NCBI GenBank assembly: GCA_013350335.1
Contig: CM023538.1
Coordinates: 51,821,269 to 51,885,268, forward strand
From: Chimonanthus salicifolius
Taxonomy: Eukaryota > Streptophyta > Magnoliopsida > Laurales > Calycanthaceae
Direction of reading: 5' to 3'
Length of the DNA stretch: 64,000 bases
This document shows positions 11,094-20,111 of the stretch, piece after piece (within the stretch, counting starts at the first letter, position 1; every line of letters starts with the position of its first letter). The position numbers and the translations under genes are program-made. Under the pieces are notes generated by a model, which was not told the origin of the DNA, ran no database searches, and saw only the letters and a list, made by a program, of their open reading frames with translations.

Positions 11094-12017
11094 TCAAGCT
11101 GGTTCGAAGATATCCAGTAATCTCAGCTTGCTAACAACAGAATCAAGTTGAGCTCGAGGAACCGACTTAGTGAAAATGTCTGCAAGTTGATCAGAGGAAT
11201 TTAGATGAGGAGTGACAAGCCGGCCTTTAGAAATATGTTGGCGAAGAAAGTGGCAATCAACCTCAATGTGTTTGGTCCGCTCATGGAAAACTGGATTTGA
11301 GACAATGTTAATAGCCACCTGATTGTCACAGAACATAATAAGGGGATCAACAGGAGCAAAGTCCAATTCTGTAAGAAATTGTCGAATCCAAAAGAGTTTA
11401 GTCGTAGTATTGGCCATTGCACGATACTCAACTTCAGCACTAGAACGAGTAACAACAGACTACTTCTTGTTATTCCAGCAGACCAAATGTGAGCCCAGGA
11501 AGACGCAATAACCAGTGGTAGAACGTCTATCATCAAGAGAGTCAGCCCAATCAGCGACAGAATAACTACGAACAGGCAGTGAGGTTTGTCTGGCAAAGAA
11601 CACTCCCCATCCTGAATGAGATTTAATATAGCGGAGGATGCGGAAGACATCATGAAGATGGGTATCCCGGGGAGCTTGCATGAATTGGTTGTCGGATCCA
11701 AAAGAGTTCAGCCGTAGTATTGGCCATGGCAGGATACTCAACTTCAACATTAAACGAGTAACAACAGACTGCTTCTTGCTACGCCAGCAAACCAAATGGG
11801 AGCCCAGGAAGACGTAATAACCAGTGGTAGAATATCTGTCATCAGGAGAGCCAACCCAATCAGCGTTAGAATAACCACGGACAGGCAGTGAGGTTTGTCT
11901 GGCAAAGAACAGTCCCCGTCCTGGATGAGATTTAATATAGCAGAGGATGCGGAAGACAGCATGAAGATGGGTATCCCGGTGAGCTTGCATGAATATGGCT
12001 AACCACACCAACAACAT
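11094..12017 (-). pseudogene. Copia RNase H with a 310-bp internal duplication
   Basis: The C part (11417-11094) has LFWIRQFLTEL, FCDNQVAINIVSNPVFHERT and DQLADIFTKS. Upstream, the segment that reads YSNADWVGSPDDRYSTTGYY is present twice, the second time as YSVADWADSLDDRRSTTGYC. GTCGAATCCAAAAGAG at 11381 recurs at 11691, a 310-bp period. Confidence 0.88.
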
Positions 12018-12050
12018 ACGATAAATCAGGCTGGGTGATAGTAAGGTAAA

Positions 12051-12565
12051 TCAATTTCCCAACCAGTTTCTAATAAAACGTAGGTGAATCCAGATGAGTC
12101 TCATCGGAAGTGAAAAGTTTGGTCTTGGTATCAAGTGGAGTGTCAGCAGGTTTGCAACCAAAGTAACCAGTACCATGGAGGAGATCAAGAGCATACTTGT
12201 GCTGAGATGGAGTAAGTCCTTGAGAAGAGCGGGCAACCTTAATACCAAGAAAGTAACGCAACGGCCCGAGACCTTTAATGGCAAATGTACGGTGAAGATA
12301 CGCTTTGAATGAAGTGATTGCGGTTGCAACATTACCAGTGAGAACAATATCATCCACATAAACAACTAAAATCATGATCACAGCGTGACGGCGATAGATA
12401 AAAGCAGAGTGATCCATCTAGTAGCGAGAAAAACCATAAGGCAATACTGCACCGTTGAACTTCTCAAACTAAGCCCTTGGAGATTACTTGAGGCCATAAA
12501 GTATTTTGCGGAGTCCACAGACTGAATGAGGCTCCCTCTCTCTAACAAACCCCGGAAGAGGGACC
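12051..12565 (-). pseudogene. Copia reverse transcriptase, C half
   Basis: MILVVYVDDIVLTGN carries the YVDD catalytic motif (about 12330-12375). YFLGIKVARSSQGL and SQHKYALDLL follow. Further upstream LPHSVCGLRKILYGLK and FEKFNGAVLPYGF are separated by stop codons. Broken upstream by the solo LTR at 12571. Confidence 0.88.
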
Positions 12566-12570
12566 ATATA

Positions 12571-15307
12571 TGTAATGACCTGGCCCAATATTTCTGGGTC
12601 TTAGAGAGTTTTGTGAATCTCCAAGTTGTTTTTGGTGTTTTGGTGGCAGTAAGGATTGTGTAGGCTCCGTGGTGGGCCCCAGTTAGCCCGGTTTCGAGCT
12701 CTGAAGCTCAAAGGGCATTTTGATAATTTTAATATTTTAATTATTTTTGCCATTTAAATTATTTGAAAATCACATTTTGGTTACCATTTTAAAAACATTT
12801 TGTGAAAGTGATGTTTTCTCTTTCTTTGTAAAAAAAAAAACCTAAACCCTAAGACCTTCATATTTAATCTTTCTGTCCCTCCCCTTTGAAAACCCTAGCA
12901 GCCACCCTTCCTATTCTCCCTCTCCTCCCTTTTTCCCGAGCAAACCCTAAGACCCCCTTGTCACCGCCGCCTCCACCTTGCCCTTCTCTTTCTCTCAGCG
13001 ATGCCTTCTTCTCTCTCTTGTTGCTGTATCTAATCTCCCTCCCTCCTACCGCCGCTGCCGCCCTCTTTTCTCTTCTTCAGATCTCTCTTTTCCTTTCAGT
13101 TCTTCTTCCTCCACTGCAAACCCTAGCTCTGACCCCCCTAGTGTTGTGCCGCCGCCACCATTATCTCCTCTTTTCTTTCCCTCCCTCCCCTTATTCTCTT
13201 CCAAAACCTAAATCTGTTACCGCCGCCACCGTCGTCCCTCATCTCCTCTCCCTTTCCTGGTTGCTTCTGCAATCGAGTTGAGCTTCCCAAGCCTAGTTGC
13301 AGCTCGGGTCCGACCCAACTTATTCAGCCCGTTTGGCCTTTCAGGTCTCCAAGCTTTCTAGGCTCATTTCGTGAGCCCAATGTCAGGCCTGTGAGCTTTG
13401 GCCCAAAGCCTTTTGAGCCTAGTTTTCCAACCCAACAAATCCAAGCCCAACTCTCTTTTGGCCCAGCAACTCAGCGTAGGCCTGATCCAGCAGCTCGGCC
13501 CATTTCAGGCTCACTTCCACGTGTTTTGGAGATCTTTCTAGAGTGCTTCTGGATCTTCTTTAGCTCGTTCCAATCCGTTTGCAGGATTGTTCTCAGCAGT
13601 TTCGGCCAGTTTTGCGGGACCATCCTAGTTTTGCAGACCCGTCCTAGTTTCTCGAGCTCGATAGCCCGTGCATCGCCTCCTTTAATCCTTCCAACCCGTT
13701 TTCTTCACTCAGATTTCGAAAGCGCACACAAGTGAGGGGACTTATCACAGTTTTAGCATGCATTGCATATATCAAATATGTACTTCCGAACATGGAGTGA
13801 TTCGAATGGGACCCTCTATTTATTAAGCTACTCGGTAAGGGTGAACCGTTGAGAATGATTATGTGGAGAGGGGTCTGTTCAAGTGCACTCTTATCCACTA
13901 TACGCTATTGTGAGAAACTTTAATTGGATAAATTGATATCGAATATGATACTTGGAAGATGTTGATGATACTTTGAGTGTTTAATTATAAGATGTAAATG
14001 CAATCATGTCGAACATAGAGATGTGTGTTTAAGTAACTCGTTATGTGCTTTTGACTTGCATGATGACGCATGATGTTGATTTTGGTTAGTTATGTTTAGA
14101 ACATGCTTATATTGTTATACACGCTTATGTCGTTTATCTAGCTATAAGTTATCTGTTGGATGTCAAACATAATACTTGAGACTTAATGATAATGAGTTAT
14201 GTGTCTATCTATAACATGCGAATGAATTTATGTTGAGCGCCTACTTATGATATGTGAATGAGACCATGATAAATATGGGGTTTGTGTTTTGAGATCTTAC
14301 TATTTGCATATATTGTTACACATGTTTATCATGCATGAGAGATAACCCACAACGGACAGTGTGTCGTTGGGTATTGAGATGGAGGACCTTTTTATGTGTA
14401 TATGTTTATGATGACGTGATGATGATGGTTGTTGGGAGGACTTCCCTGTTACGCTCCAGCGGTCGAGACCCCCATAGGGGATGCGGGTCTCCTCATTGCT
14501 TTCCGGCAGTTGAGGTGCCTGCCCTAGAGTTTGGCTCCCTCGGGCGTGGTAGAGGTGGTTTTCCGACACGGCTCGTGTGGTTGAGGCGGTTGTGTGTTTT
14601 ATCATCGGGCGTTGTCTAGGTGGTCTTTTGACACGGTTCGTGTGGCTGAGGCAGTTATATATTCTGTAGTCGGGCGTGGTTGAGGTGGTTTTCCTACACA
14701 GCTCGTGTGGGCAAGATAGTTGTATATTCTTTAGTCTCCCGTTGGTATTGATAGGGAGACCGGAGTTTGTTGGAGGACCCGAGGTGGACTATCGAGATGA
14801 TGTCTCGATTTTGGTCAATGGATTATTGGTTTGTGGTGCATTTGGATTTCATGCATATGAGTATTCTTGTTATCATGATATTTTGCTTTCATACGTATAA
14901 TATCCATTTACATTGCTGACTTGTGATAAGTTTTATCTCTTCACTGGGCTGGTTAGCTCACCCCTTACCTTTTAGGTACCCCGATCGCAGAGGGACCAGG
15001 CGGGCCCCTTGAGTAGACACCCTGGGGAGAAGTAGTAGTGATAGATATTCCATATTCTTACGTGTTTAGTTTCGAGAGATCCATGCTGGTGTAGACTCCT
15101 CTTTACATATTCGTTTGAATGATTGTATAATTATATTAAATGATCGGTTGTTGTTTGTTGTAAATATTATATCGGTTTTGGCCTTTATCAGATTGTTGAG
15201 CGGGAGGTAGTTACCCCATTTCAAAAAAAAATGTCCGGTATCCGTTCCTTGGTTATGTTTTGAGACTTTTCGGAGATAACGCGCCCGTAGCGGGACGGGG
15301 CGTTACA
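12571..15307. mobile_element. Solo LTR, 2.7 kb, nested in the Copia element
   Basis: 2,737 bp from TGTAATGACCTGGCCC to GGGACGGGGCGTTACA with exact target duplication ATATA (12566-12570 and 15308-15312). It interrupts Copia reverse transcriptase. There are no internal genes; a CT-rich zone (12880-13260) and a GGTACCCCGATCGCAG string (about 14977) resemble long LTRs of the Del/Tekay Gypsy group, an assignment I hold only moderately. Confidence 0.85.
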
Positions 15308-15312
15308 ATATA

Positions 15313-16231
15313 AACTTTATCCTGTAAATCACCATGAAGGAAGGCATTCTTCACATTCAACTAATGAAGTAGCCATGCACTGGTGGTGGCAAAAGAGATC
15401 AAGATGCGAACAGACGTAATCTTGGCAACATGGGAGAAAGTCTCCTGATAGTCCACCCCATAGGTCTATGTGAATCCTTTTGCAACCAAACGAGCCTTAT
15501 AGCTAGCAATAGACCCGTCGGGATTATGCTTCAAGGCAAATACCCATTTGCAGCCAACTAGAGACTTTCCTGGAGGAAGAGGCACCATATCCCAAGTATG
15601 ATTCTTTTCTAGTGCTTCTAATTCTTTTGCAATGGCTGCTTTCCCAGAGGGATATCGAATAGCAGTGTCAACTTTCTTGGGAATCTTAACATTGTCCAGT
15701 GCTCTGAGGAAGTTGTAATAAGAAGGAGAAATAGCATGATAGGAAACAAATTGTGCAATGGGATGGAGAGTAGAAGTACGCTTACCGAAGGGCAATAGGA
15801 AGGTCAAATGCAACAGTGTTGGGTGGATTTGGTCCAAGAGTATATGTGATAGGGGTGTGTGCTGGAGACGAATGTTGGGTTGGCCTGCATCGATATACCA
15901 AGGTATGCTTGGAAGTGCTAGCTGGAGAAGAGTGAGGAGCAATATCTGGTGGAAGAAGAGGCAAGACAGCGTAAGAGGGTGAACTAGAGGGTGGAGAGAA
16001 ATATGAGACTATCTCAAAAAAGGTGACATCCATAGAAACATAGGTATTTCCAATGGTAGGATTAAAACACTTATAGCCTTTGAGAAATGGGGAGTAACCT
16101 AATAAAATGCAGCGCACAGCACAAGGGGAAAGCTTATTGCTAGAGAACTGGTGAACAAAGCATACACAACAAAAAATATGTAATGGCAGAATGGGAATAT
16201 GTTTATGAAGGGAGAGTAGTTGAACGAGCAA
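15313..16231 (-). pseudogene. Copia integrase C-terminal region and reverse transcriptase N half
   Basis: FVHQFSSNKLSPCAVRCILL and YKCFNPTIGNTYVSMDVTFF (about 16170-16005) are the region following the integrase core. After a frame break come IAKELEALEKNHTWDMVPLP and KWVFALKHNPDGSIASYKAR (15650-15470), the start of Copia reverse transcriptase, with ISFATTSAWLLH further on. Confidence 0.88.
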
Positions 16232-16578
16232 TACAGAAGGTAAGCAACAACCTGGCAGAAGAGCACTCCCTTTGCAGATCTAAGTAGAACAAGCCAGAAA
16301 TGGCAAGGTTCTGGGCGAAAGAGCACATGAGGAAGAAGAGGATAACTAGGCCTCACTTGGTACCGAAAGGCAAGGACAGCCTTAGGCGGAGAAGGAAGAC
16401 CCTGGGGCGATGCAAGGAGTTGCAATCTTTGTTGCAGAAAGGTGAGATCCACTCGGATCTGAATGGAAGAGCCTCATAGCAGGTTTGGAGACCAGAAAGG
16501 TCGCTGGGCTGAAAAAGACGAGGAAGAGCTCAACCCTGCATGAACTCAAGGGGAAAAAAAAAACACCAACGAAAAAAA
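16232..16578 (-). other. Unassigned interior of the ALG14 Copia element
   Basis: Lies between the LTR remnant and the integrase region. No gag or protease signature recognised. Confidence 0.4.
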
Positions 16579-16752
16579 ATGTAGCATTGTACATAATTAA
16601 ATAAATAAAAGGGAGTCAATCACATTGGGCAAAAAGGAAATGAATCATTTACATCTAATTACAACTAATTACAAGTTGACTATGCAATGTACACTGAACT
16701 TGGACACTTTCTGTCCTGAGATGGGTCCCGAGTTAAGTCGGATCCCACAACA
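16579..16752 (-). repeat. 5' LTR of the ALG14 Copia element, truncated
   Basis: The first 174 bp of the LTR (TGTTGTGGGATCC...) remain; similarity to the 3' LTR stops after GCTACA. No primer-binding site is visible, so the deletion removed it together with the LTR end. Confidence 0.82.
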
Positions 16753-16829
16753 CCTCCTGCCTTGTAGAATTGAATGGTAATGATGAATCATGACAACAAA
16801 AATAATGATGATGATGATGATTAATTTAC

Positions 16830-17001
16830 CTGAAGCCAGAATGGTAAGGGTGGGAAGGGGTTGTTTCATTGAGCTTTTAAGGGGTCCTCCACTCTAGTAA
16901 AATACATATGCAACACGGATCTTGATGATAGAGATGATAAGAACAATGATATTATTGGGAAAACTCTCTACCAGAGAACAAAGGCCACTGCCCTTCTCCA
17001 T
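16830..17001 (-). pseudogene. ALG14 relic exon 1
   Basis: Starts MEKGSGLCSLVESFPNN, followed by a hydrophobic segment (IIVLIISIIKI) like the ALG14 N-terminal anchor. It then has YVFY, an in-frame TAG (16894-16896), SGGPLKSS and LTILAS, ending at a good donor CAG|GTAAAT. The next codon would have been GG(HTAEM). Intron 1 was about 73 bp (16757-16829) before the insertion. Confidence 0.8.
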
Positions 17002-17239
17002 GGGGAGAAGCAAGATTTTCAACTCAGATCTCAACTCCTTTGGACTCAAAGGTATCCCCTCTTTAAACAAAACTGTAATAAATGTCTGCAAAGTTCTTCC
17101 CACAAAGAGCTAACAAAACAAAGAAATAAGAAAAGTGATAAAAAAACATTGTTCTAAGAGTTCGGCATCAGCTTCTAACTATAAAATTTGCATTTTGATT
17201 AAATCTGCACTTCTCAACATATCCATCATACCTCATTCT

Positions 17240-17910
17240 CTATGTACGCCCTATGAAGCACGGATACTTCGAAGCCTTTCAAGTATCCATGTCGGGTGCG
17301 TATCCAACACGGATACGGCTTGGATATGCACCCAATTAATTAAAATATTTTTTAATGCGGATACGCCCAGGACACACCATCGATACGCCCTCGATACGCC
17401 AAGACACGCCACCGATATGCCCAGACACGCGTAGGTGTTTTATTTTAGTTACTTTTTTTTTTTTTTAAGTGACTTTTGTTTGTTTGAAGTGGTGTTTTCT
17501 TATCATATACTTTGTATTTGTTGACTTTTTTATCTCACAGTAGAATTTAGTCACTAATACACCACTGATACACCACCGATACGTCCGGACACGGGACACG
17601 CGTAGGTGTTTATTTTAGTCACTTATTTTTTTCTTAAGTGACTTTTGTTTGTTTGAAATGGTGTTTTCTTATCACGTACTTAGTATTTGTTGACTCTTTT
17701 TATCTCATAGTAGAATTTATGATTTTTTTGTAAAGCTATGAATTTATTTTGTTGATATATATATATATATATATACACATACATATAATTTTTTTAATTC
17801 GGCGTATCCCGCCGCACCCGTATTCTAGTTTTTCAAAATTTACCTTATTCCCGTATCGTATACGTCGTATCCGATACGCGCACCCGTATCGGTACTTTCC
17901 TCTTTCCCAA
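17240..17910. repeat. GATACG-rich repeat with a 172-bp internal duplication
   Basis: Both ends are rich in CGGATACG/CGATACGCC strings in opposed orientation (AAGCACGGATAC on the left; AAGTACCGATAC on the - strand at the right), as in a terminal inverted repeat. Between them ACACGCGTAGGTG...GTAGAATTTA occurs at about 17424-17550 and 17596-17719. I found no clear target duplication. Confidence 0.6.
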
Positions 17911-18795
17911 TTTTATACTTTGTTAGTGAAACTACAGTTACTCGAGAGAAGAAAGCGAGCACGTTTTCATCTGAATTATGAAGAATACTACCAATCCTTA
18001 TGGATTTTTCAAGGGGAAAAAGTCTTTGGCTGAAGAAATCTTTGAGCTATGCAGGGCTTTGATTTGATCAATCCCACATGAGCTCCAGTAGATGTTGGAT
18101 TTGAGCCACACAATCCCAACACCTCTTTCCTGCAACTGAACTTCCAGCGTTTCAATTCTTTGTAGATGTCATATTGAAATCATTGCCAAATAAATAACTT
18201 ATGTCTCTTCTATTGACACCGTGGCATTAATCTTATGCCCTGATGCCAAAGCCATGTGATCCATCCATGTCCTGATACCATTCAAAAGAAAAAACCTGCT
18301 CAACCCGTCAACGATCATGTTCTTCATCATCCATTTATAGATACATTTTTTTTTTCAAAGCCGCCGACCTAGCAACCACCTTTTTAAACGATCTTGTTCT
18401 TCATTCACCATCAGGGCAATAATTCAGCACCTCCCCTTATCTATTTCCCTCCCTCTCTTGGCAGCAAGTTCAAATTTCACCGAATTATTTATCTCAAATA
18501 AACCATCCCAATTAATCTTTTAAGGAATGTAAGCCAAACTAGAAATCTCAATAATTTATCGACAATGACTGGATCATTGTAAAGGAAGGAACAACATAAA
18601 ACACATATTTCACTATAAACTTTACACATAGCACCAAACTGTACATGTAAACTATCTCCGATTCCATGAAATGGGCACTAATGCATTTAATCAATAGGAA
18701 TAAGTGTCCAACAAAATGACATCCAGATCTGCTCTTTTAAGATAGTTACTGCCATCACTGAGCCAAACTGTAGACACAATTTTCAAGGCTTAGAA
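17911..18795. other. Non-genic stretch
   Basis: No gene or RNA recognised. Confidence 0.4.
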
Positions 18796-18977
18796 TTTTT
18801 TTTTTTTTTAAATGACGGAAAGAGGGAATCTGGAGCACAATCCTACTAAATCCCTTCTTTGGATGACGTCCCGCACCCTCACGGGATAGCCACCGAATTA
18901 CGCCACGAAGATTCGAACTCACACTATCCCGCTTCCTGAGGCGGAATATTATCAACTGAGCTACCCCGTGTGGGGTC
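18796..18977 (-). mobile_element. tRNA-derived SINE (family 3)
   Basis: On the - strand GGGTAGCTCAGTTGATAA (A box) and GAGTTCGAATC (B box) lead into a body ending in about 14 A's. Flanks CAAGGCTTAGAA (18784-18795) and CAAGTCTTAAAA (about 18977-18988) look like an imperfect target duplication. Confidence 0.8.
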
Positions 18978-19156
18978 AAGTCTTAAAAAATTTGAAGTTC
19001 ACGTTTATGAATTTTCTATTGATATAATTCAATAATGGATGCAAAATGTTCCAAGTAAAAGGTCATGGCTTCTAAATGGAAGACCATCCCATCACTTTTT
19101 TTAAAAAGAAAAAAAAAGTTTCCTATTTTTTAATTACGAATAAAGAGTGCGGCTAG

Positions 19157-19540
19157 ACTTGGCAATGAGTCGGATCGGATCGGTTTTGGGTCAGGTCTTA
19201 TTAAAGTTCGGGTCAACAATCTTCAATTCAACTTCCTTCATTATTAAATAATTTAGTTGGTTCGGGTCTATTTTGGATTCAAGTCATGAAATTTTAAACC
19301 CATAAGCATTTAAAATGCTTAGGTTTGGTTTGGGTAATTGGGTCGGGTCAAATTTTGTCAGATCTAGTTCAAGATAGACTTGACAATAGGCCAATTGAGT
19401 CAAATCCATTTCGAGTTCGGGTTGACAACTCCCAATCCATTACTTACTTACTTATTAAATGAATAAATATTCGATTTAGATTTATTTCATATTTGAGTCA
19501 CAAACTTTTGAATCCATATCCATTTAAAATGGTCACTAGA
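19157..19540. repeat. Diverged direct duplication, GGGTCGGGTC-rich
   Basis: Two halves (from about 19157 and 19377) both run from GACTTG(G/A)CAAT to CATTTAAAATG. They resemble in style the repeat at 62250-62880. Confidence 0.5.
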
Positions 19541-20078
19541 TGAATGTCATCACACCACAACCACCACTACCAAGAACAAGAAGTTAATCATTCTAATGGT
19601 TTCTCACCAAGAACAAGAAGTTAATCATTCTATTGGTTTCTAATCAGTTACTTTTCCCTATTATTATGATTATGCATTTCAGGGAATCTTTTTTTCTTGA
19701 GATACATTTCATAAATCTTTTATAAAACATTTTTTTATTGGTAAATCTCGCCCAACAAGAAAAAGAGATTTTTTTTTTTAAATTTCTAAGAACGAGTTTG
19801 AAATGAGTCTTTTAGGCGAGTCGAGATAGAACGAGTTTGAATTTTGAGCGTGAGTTTTCTGACTCACCTTCTGAGTAGCCTAGAACTTCATATATGTACA
19901 CCAGTCCTCTCTCCCGAAGCCCTTTTGAGTTCGAGTGGTTTTTCCTCAGGGAAGTGGAAAGAGGGCAGAGTCTCTTGGTTTTTTTGGCGCTCCTTCCTCG
20001 AACCAACCACAAAACTAAAAGAGAGAGAGAGTCCTTGAAATTCCTTTCTCCTCTCTTTTCCATTCCTTCTCAATTTTC
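19541..20078 (+). promoter_or_regulatory. UBA2 upstream region: probable core promoter and 5' UTR
   Basis: A TATA-like CATATATGTACA lies near 19888-19899, about 180 bp upstream of the ATG. A CT/GA-rich leader leads into TTTTCATGGCG, a good plant start context. The transcription start cannot be read from sequence. A 37-38 bp tandem duplication (CACCAAGAACAAGAAG...) lies at about 19567-19641. Confidence 0.4.
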
Positions 20079-20111
20079 ATGGCGTCGGACCAGCAGTTGC
20101 AGGTTATTAAG
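20079..20111 (+). CDS. UBA2: UBA2 exon 1
   Basis: Eleven codons, [11 protein letters not shown], from the start ATG to the donor AAG|GTACTC, phase 0. Plant UBA2 proteins have a similarly short, variable N-terminus before the conserved [13 protein letters not shown]. Intron 1 is 119 bp. Confidence 0.9.

Larger units (their letters stand above)
10823..16752 (-). mobile_element. Copia-type LTR retrotransposon inserted in ALG14, largely deleted
   Basis: Bounded by LTRs and an exact 5-bp target duplication CCTCC (10818-10822 and 16753-16757). Read on the - strand: a truncated 5' LTR (16752-16579), an unrecognised stretch, the integrase C-terminal region (about 16170-16000), reverse transcriptase N half (15700-15313), a solo LTR (15307-12571), reverse transcriptase C half with YVDD, duplicated RNase H pieces, purine tract CTTGAGGGGGAATG, and the 3' LTR (11086-10823). 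Gag, protease and the integrase core are missing. Confidence 0.92.
8640..17001 (-). pseudogene. ALG14 (pseudogene): Decayed ALG14 (UDP-GlcNAc transferase membrane subunit), broken by nested LTR elements
   Basis: ALG14 anchors ALG13 at the ER membrane; together they add the second GlcNAc to dolichol-PP-GlcNAc for N-glycosylation. Five exon remnants lie in order on the - strand: 17001-16830 (N-terminal membrane segment, then LTILAS), 10821-10682 (GGHTAEMLNL, VLQKDMFTPR, TDNISLQQAQLLEDK), 9226-9158 (REVG..., AHAL, LMFKIRPQ), 9028-8970 (VLCNGPG, then AAFLFK one frame off) and 8755 to about 8640 (VAGIKW, then unreadable). Defects: a TAG at 16894-16896; exon 3 has lost about fifteen codons and carries TGA (9182-9184) for a conserved Trp; exon 4 lacks one base near 9008; the Copia element sits on the exon 2 acceptor. 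Exon order and GT-AG edges persist, so it is a relic of an intron-bearing gene, not a processed copy. Whether a second working copy exists cannot be told here. Confidence 0.85.

Noticed and set aside
13391..13735. Open frame of 114 codons with Ser/Pro-rich product
   Set aside because: It lies within the 2.7 kb solo LTR and has no recognisable domain; CT-rich DNA gives such frames by chance.
16669..16869. A separate 66-codon gene starting MKQPLPTLTILAS
   Set aside because: The first codons are the end of ALG14 exon 1; after the donor at 16829 the reading runs into the intron and the LTR.
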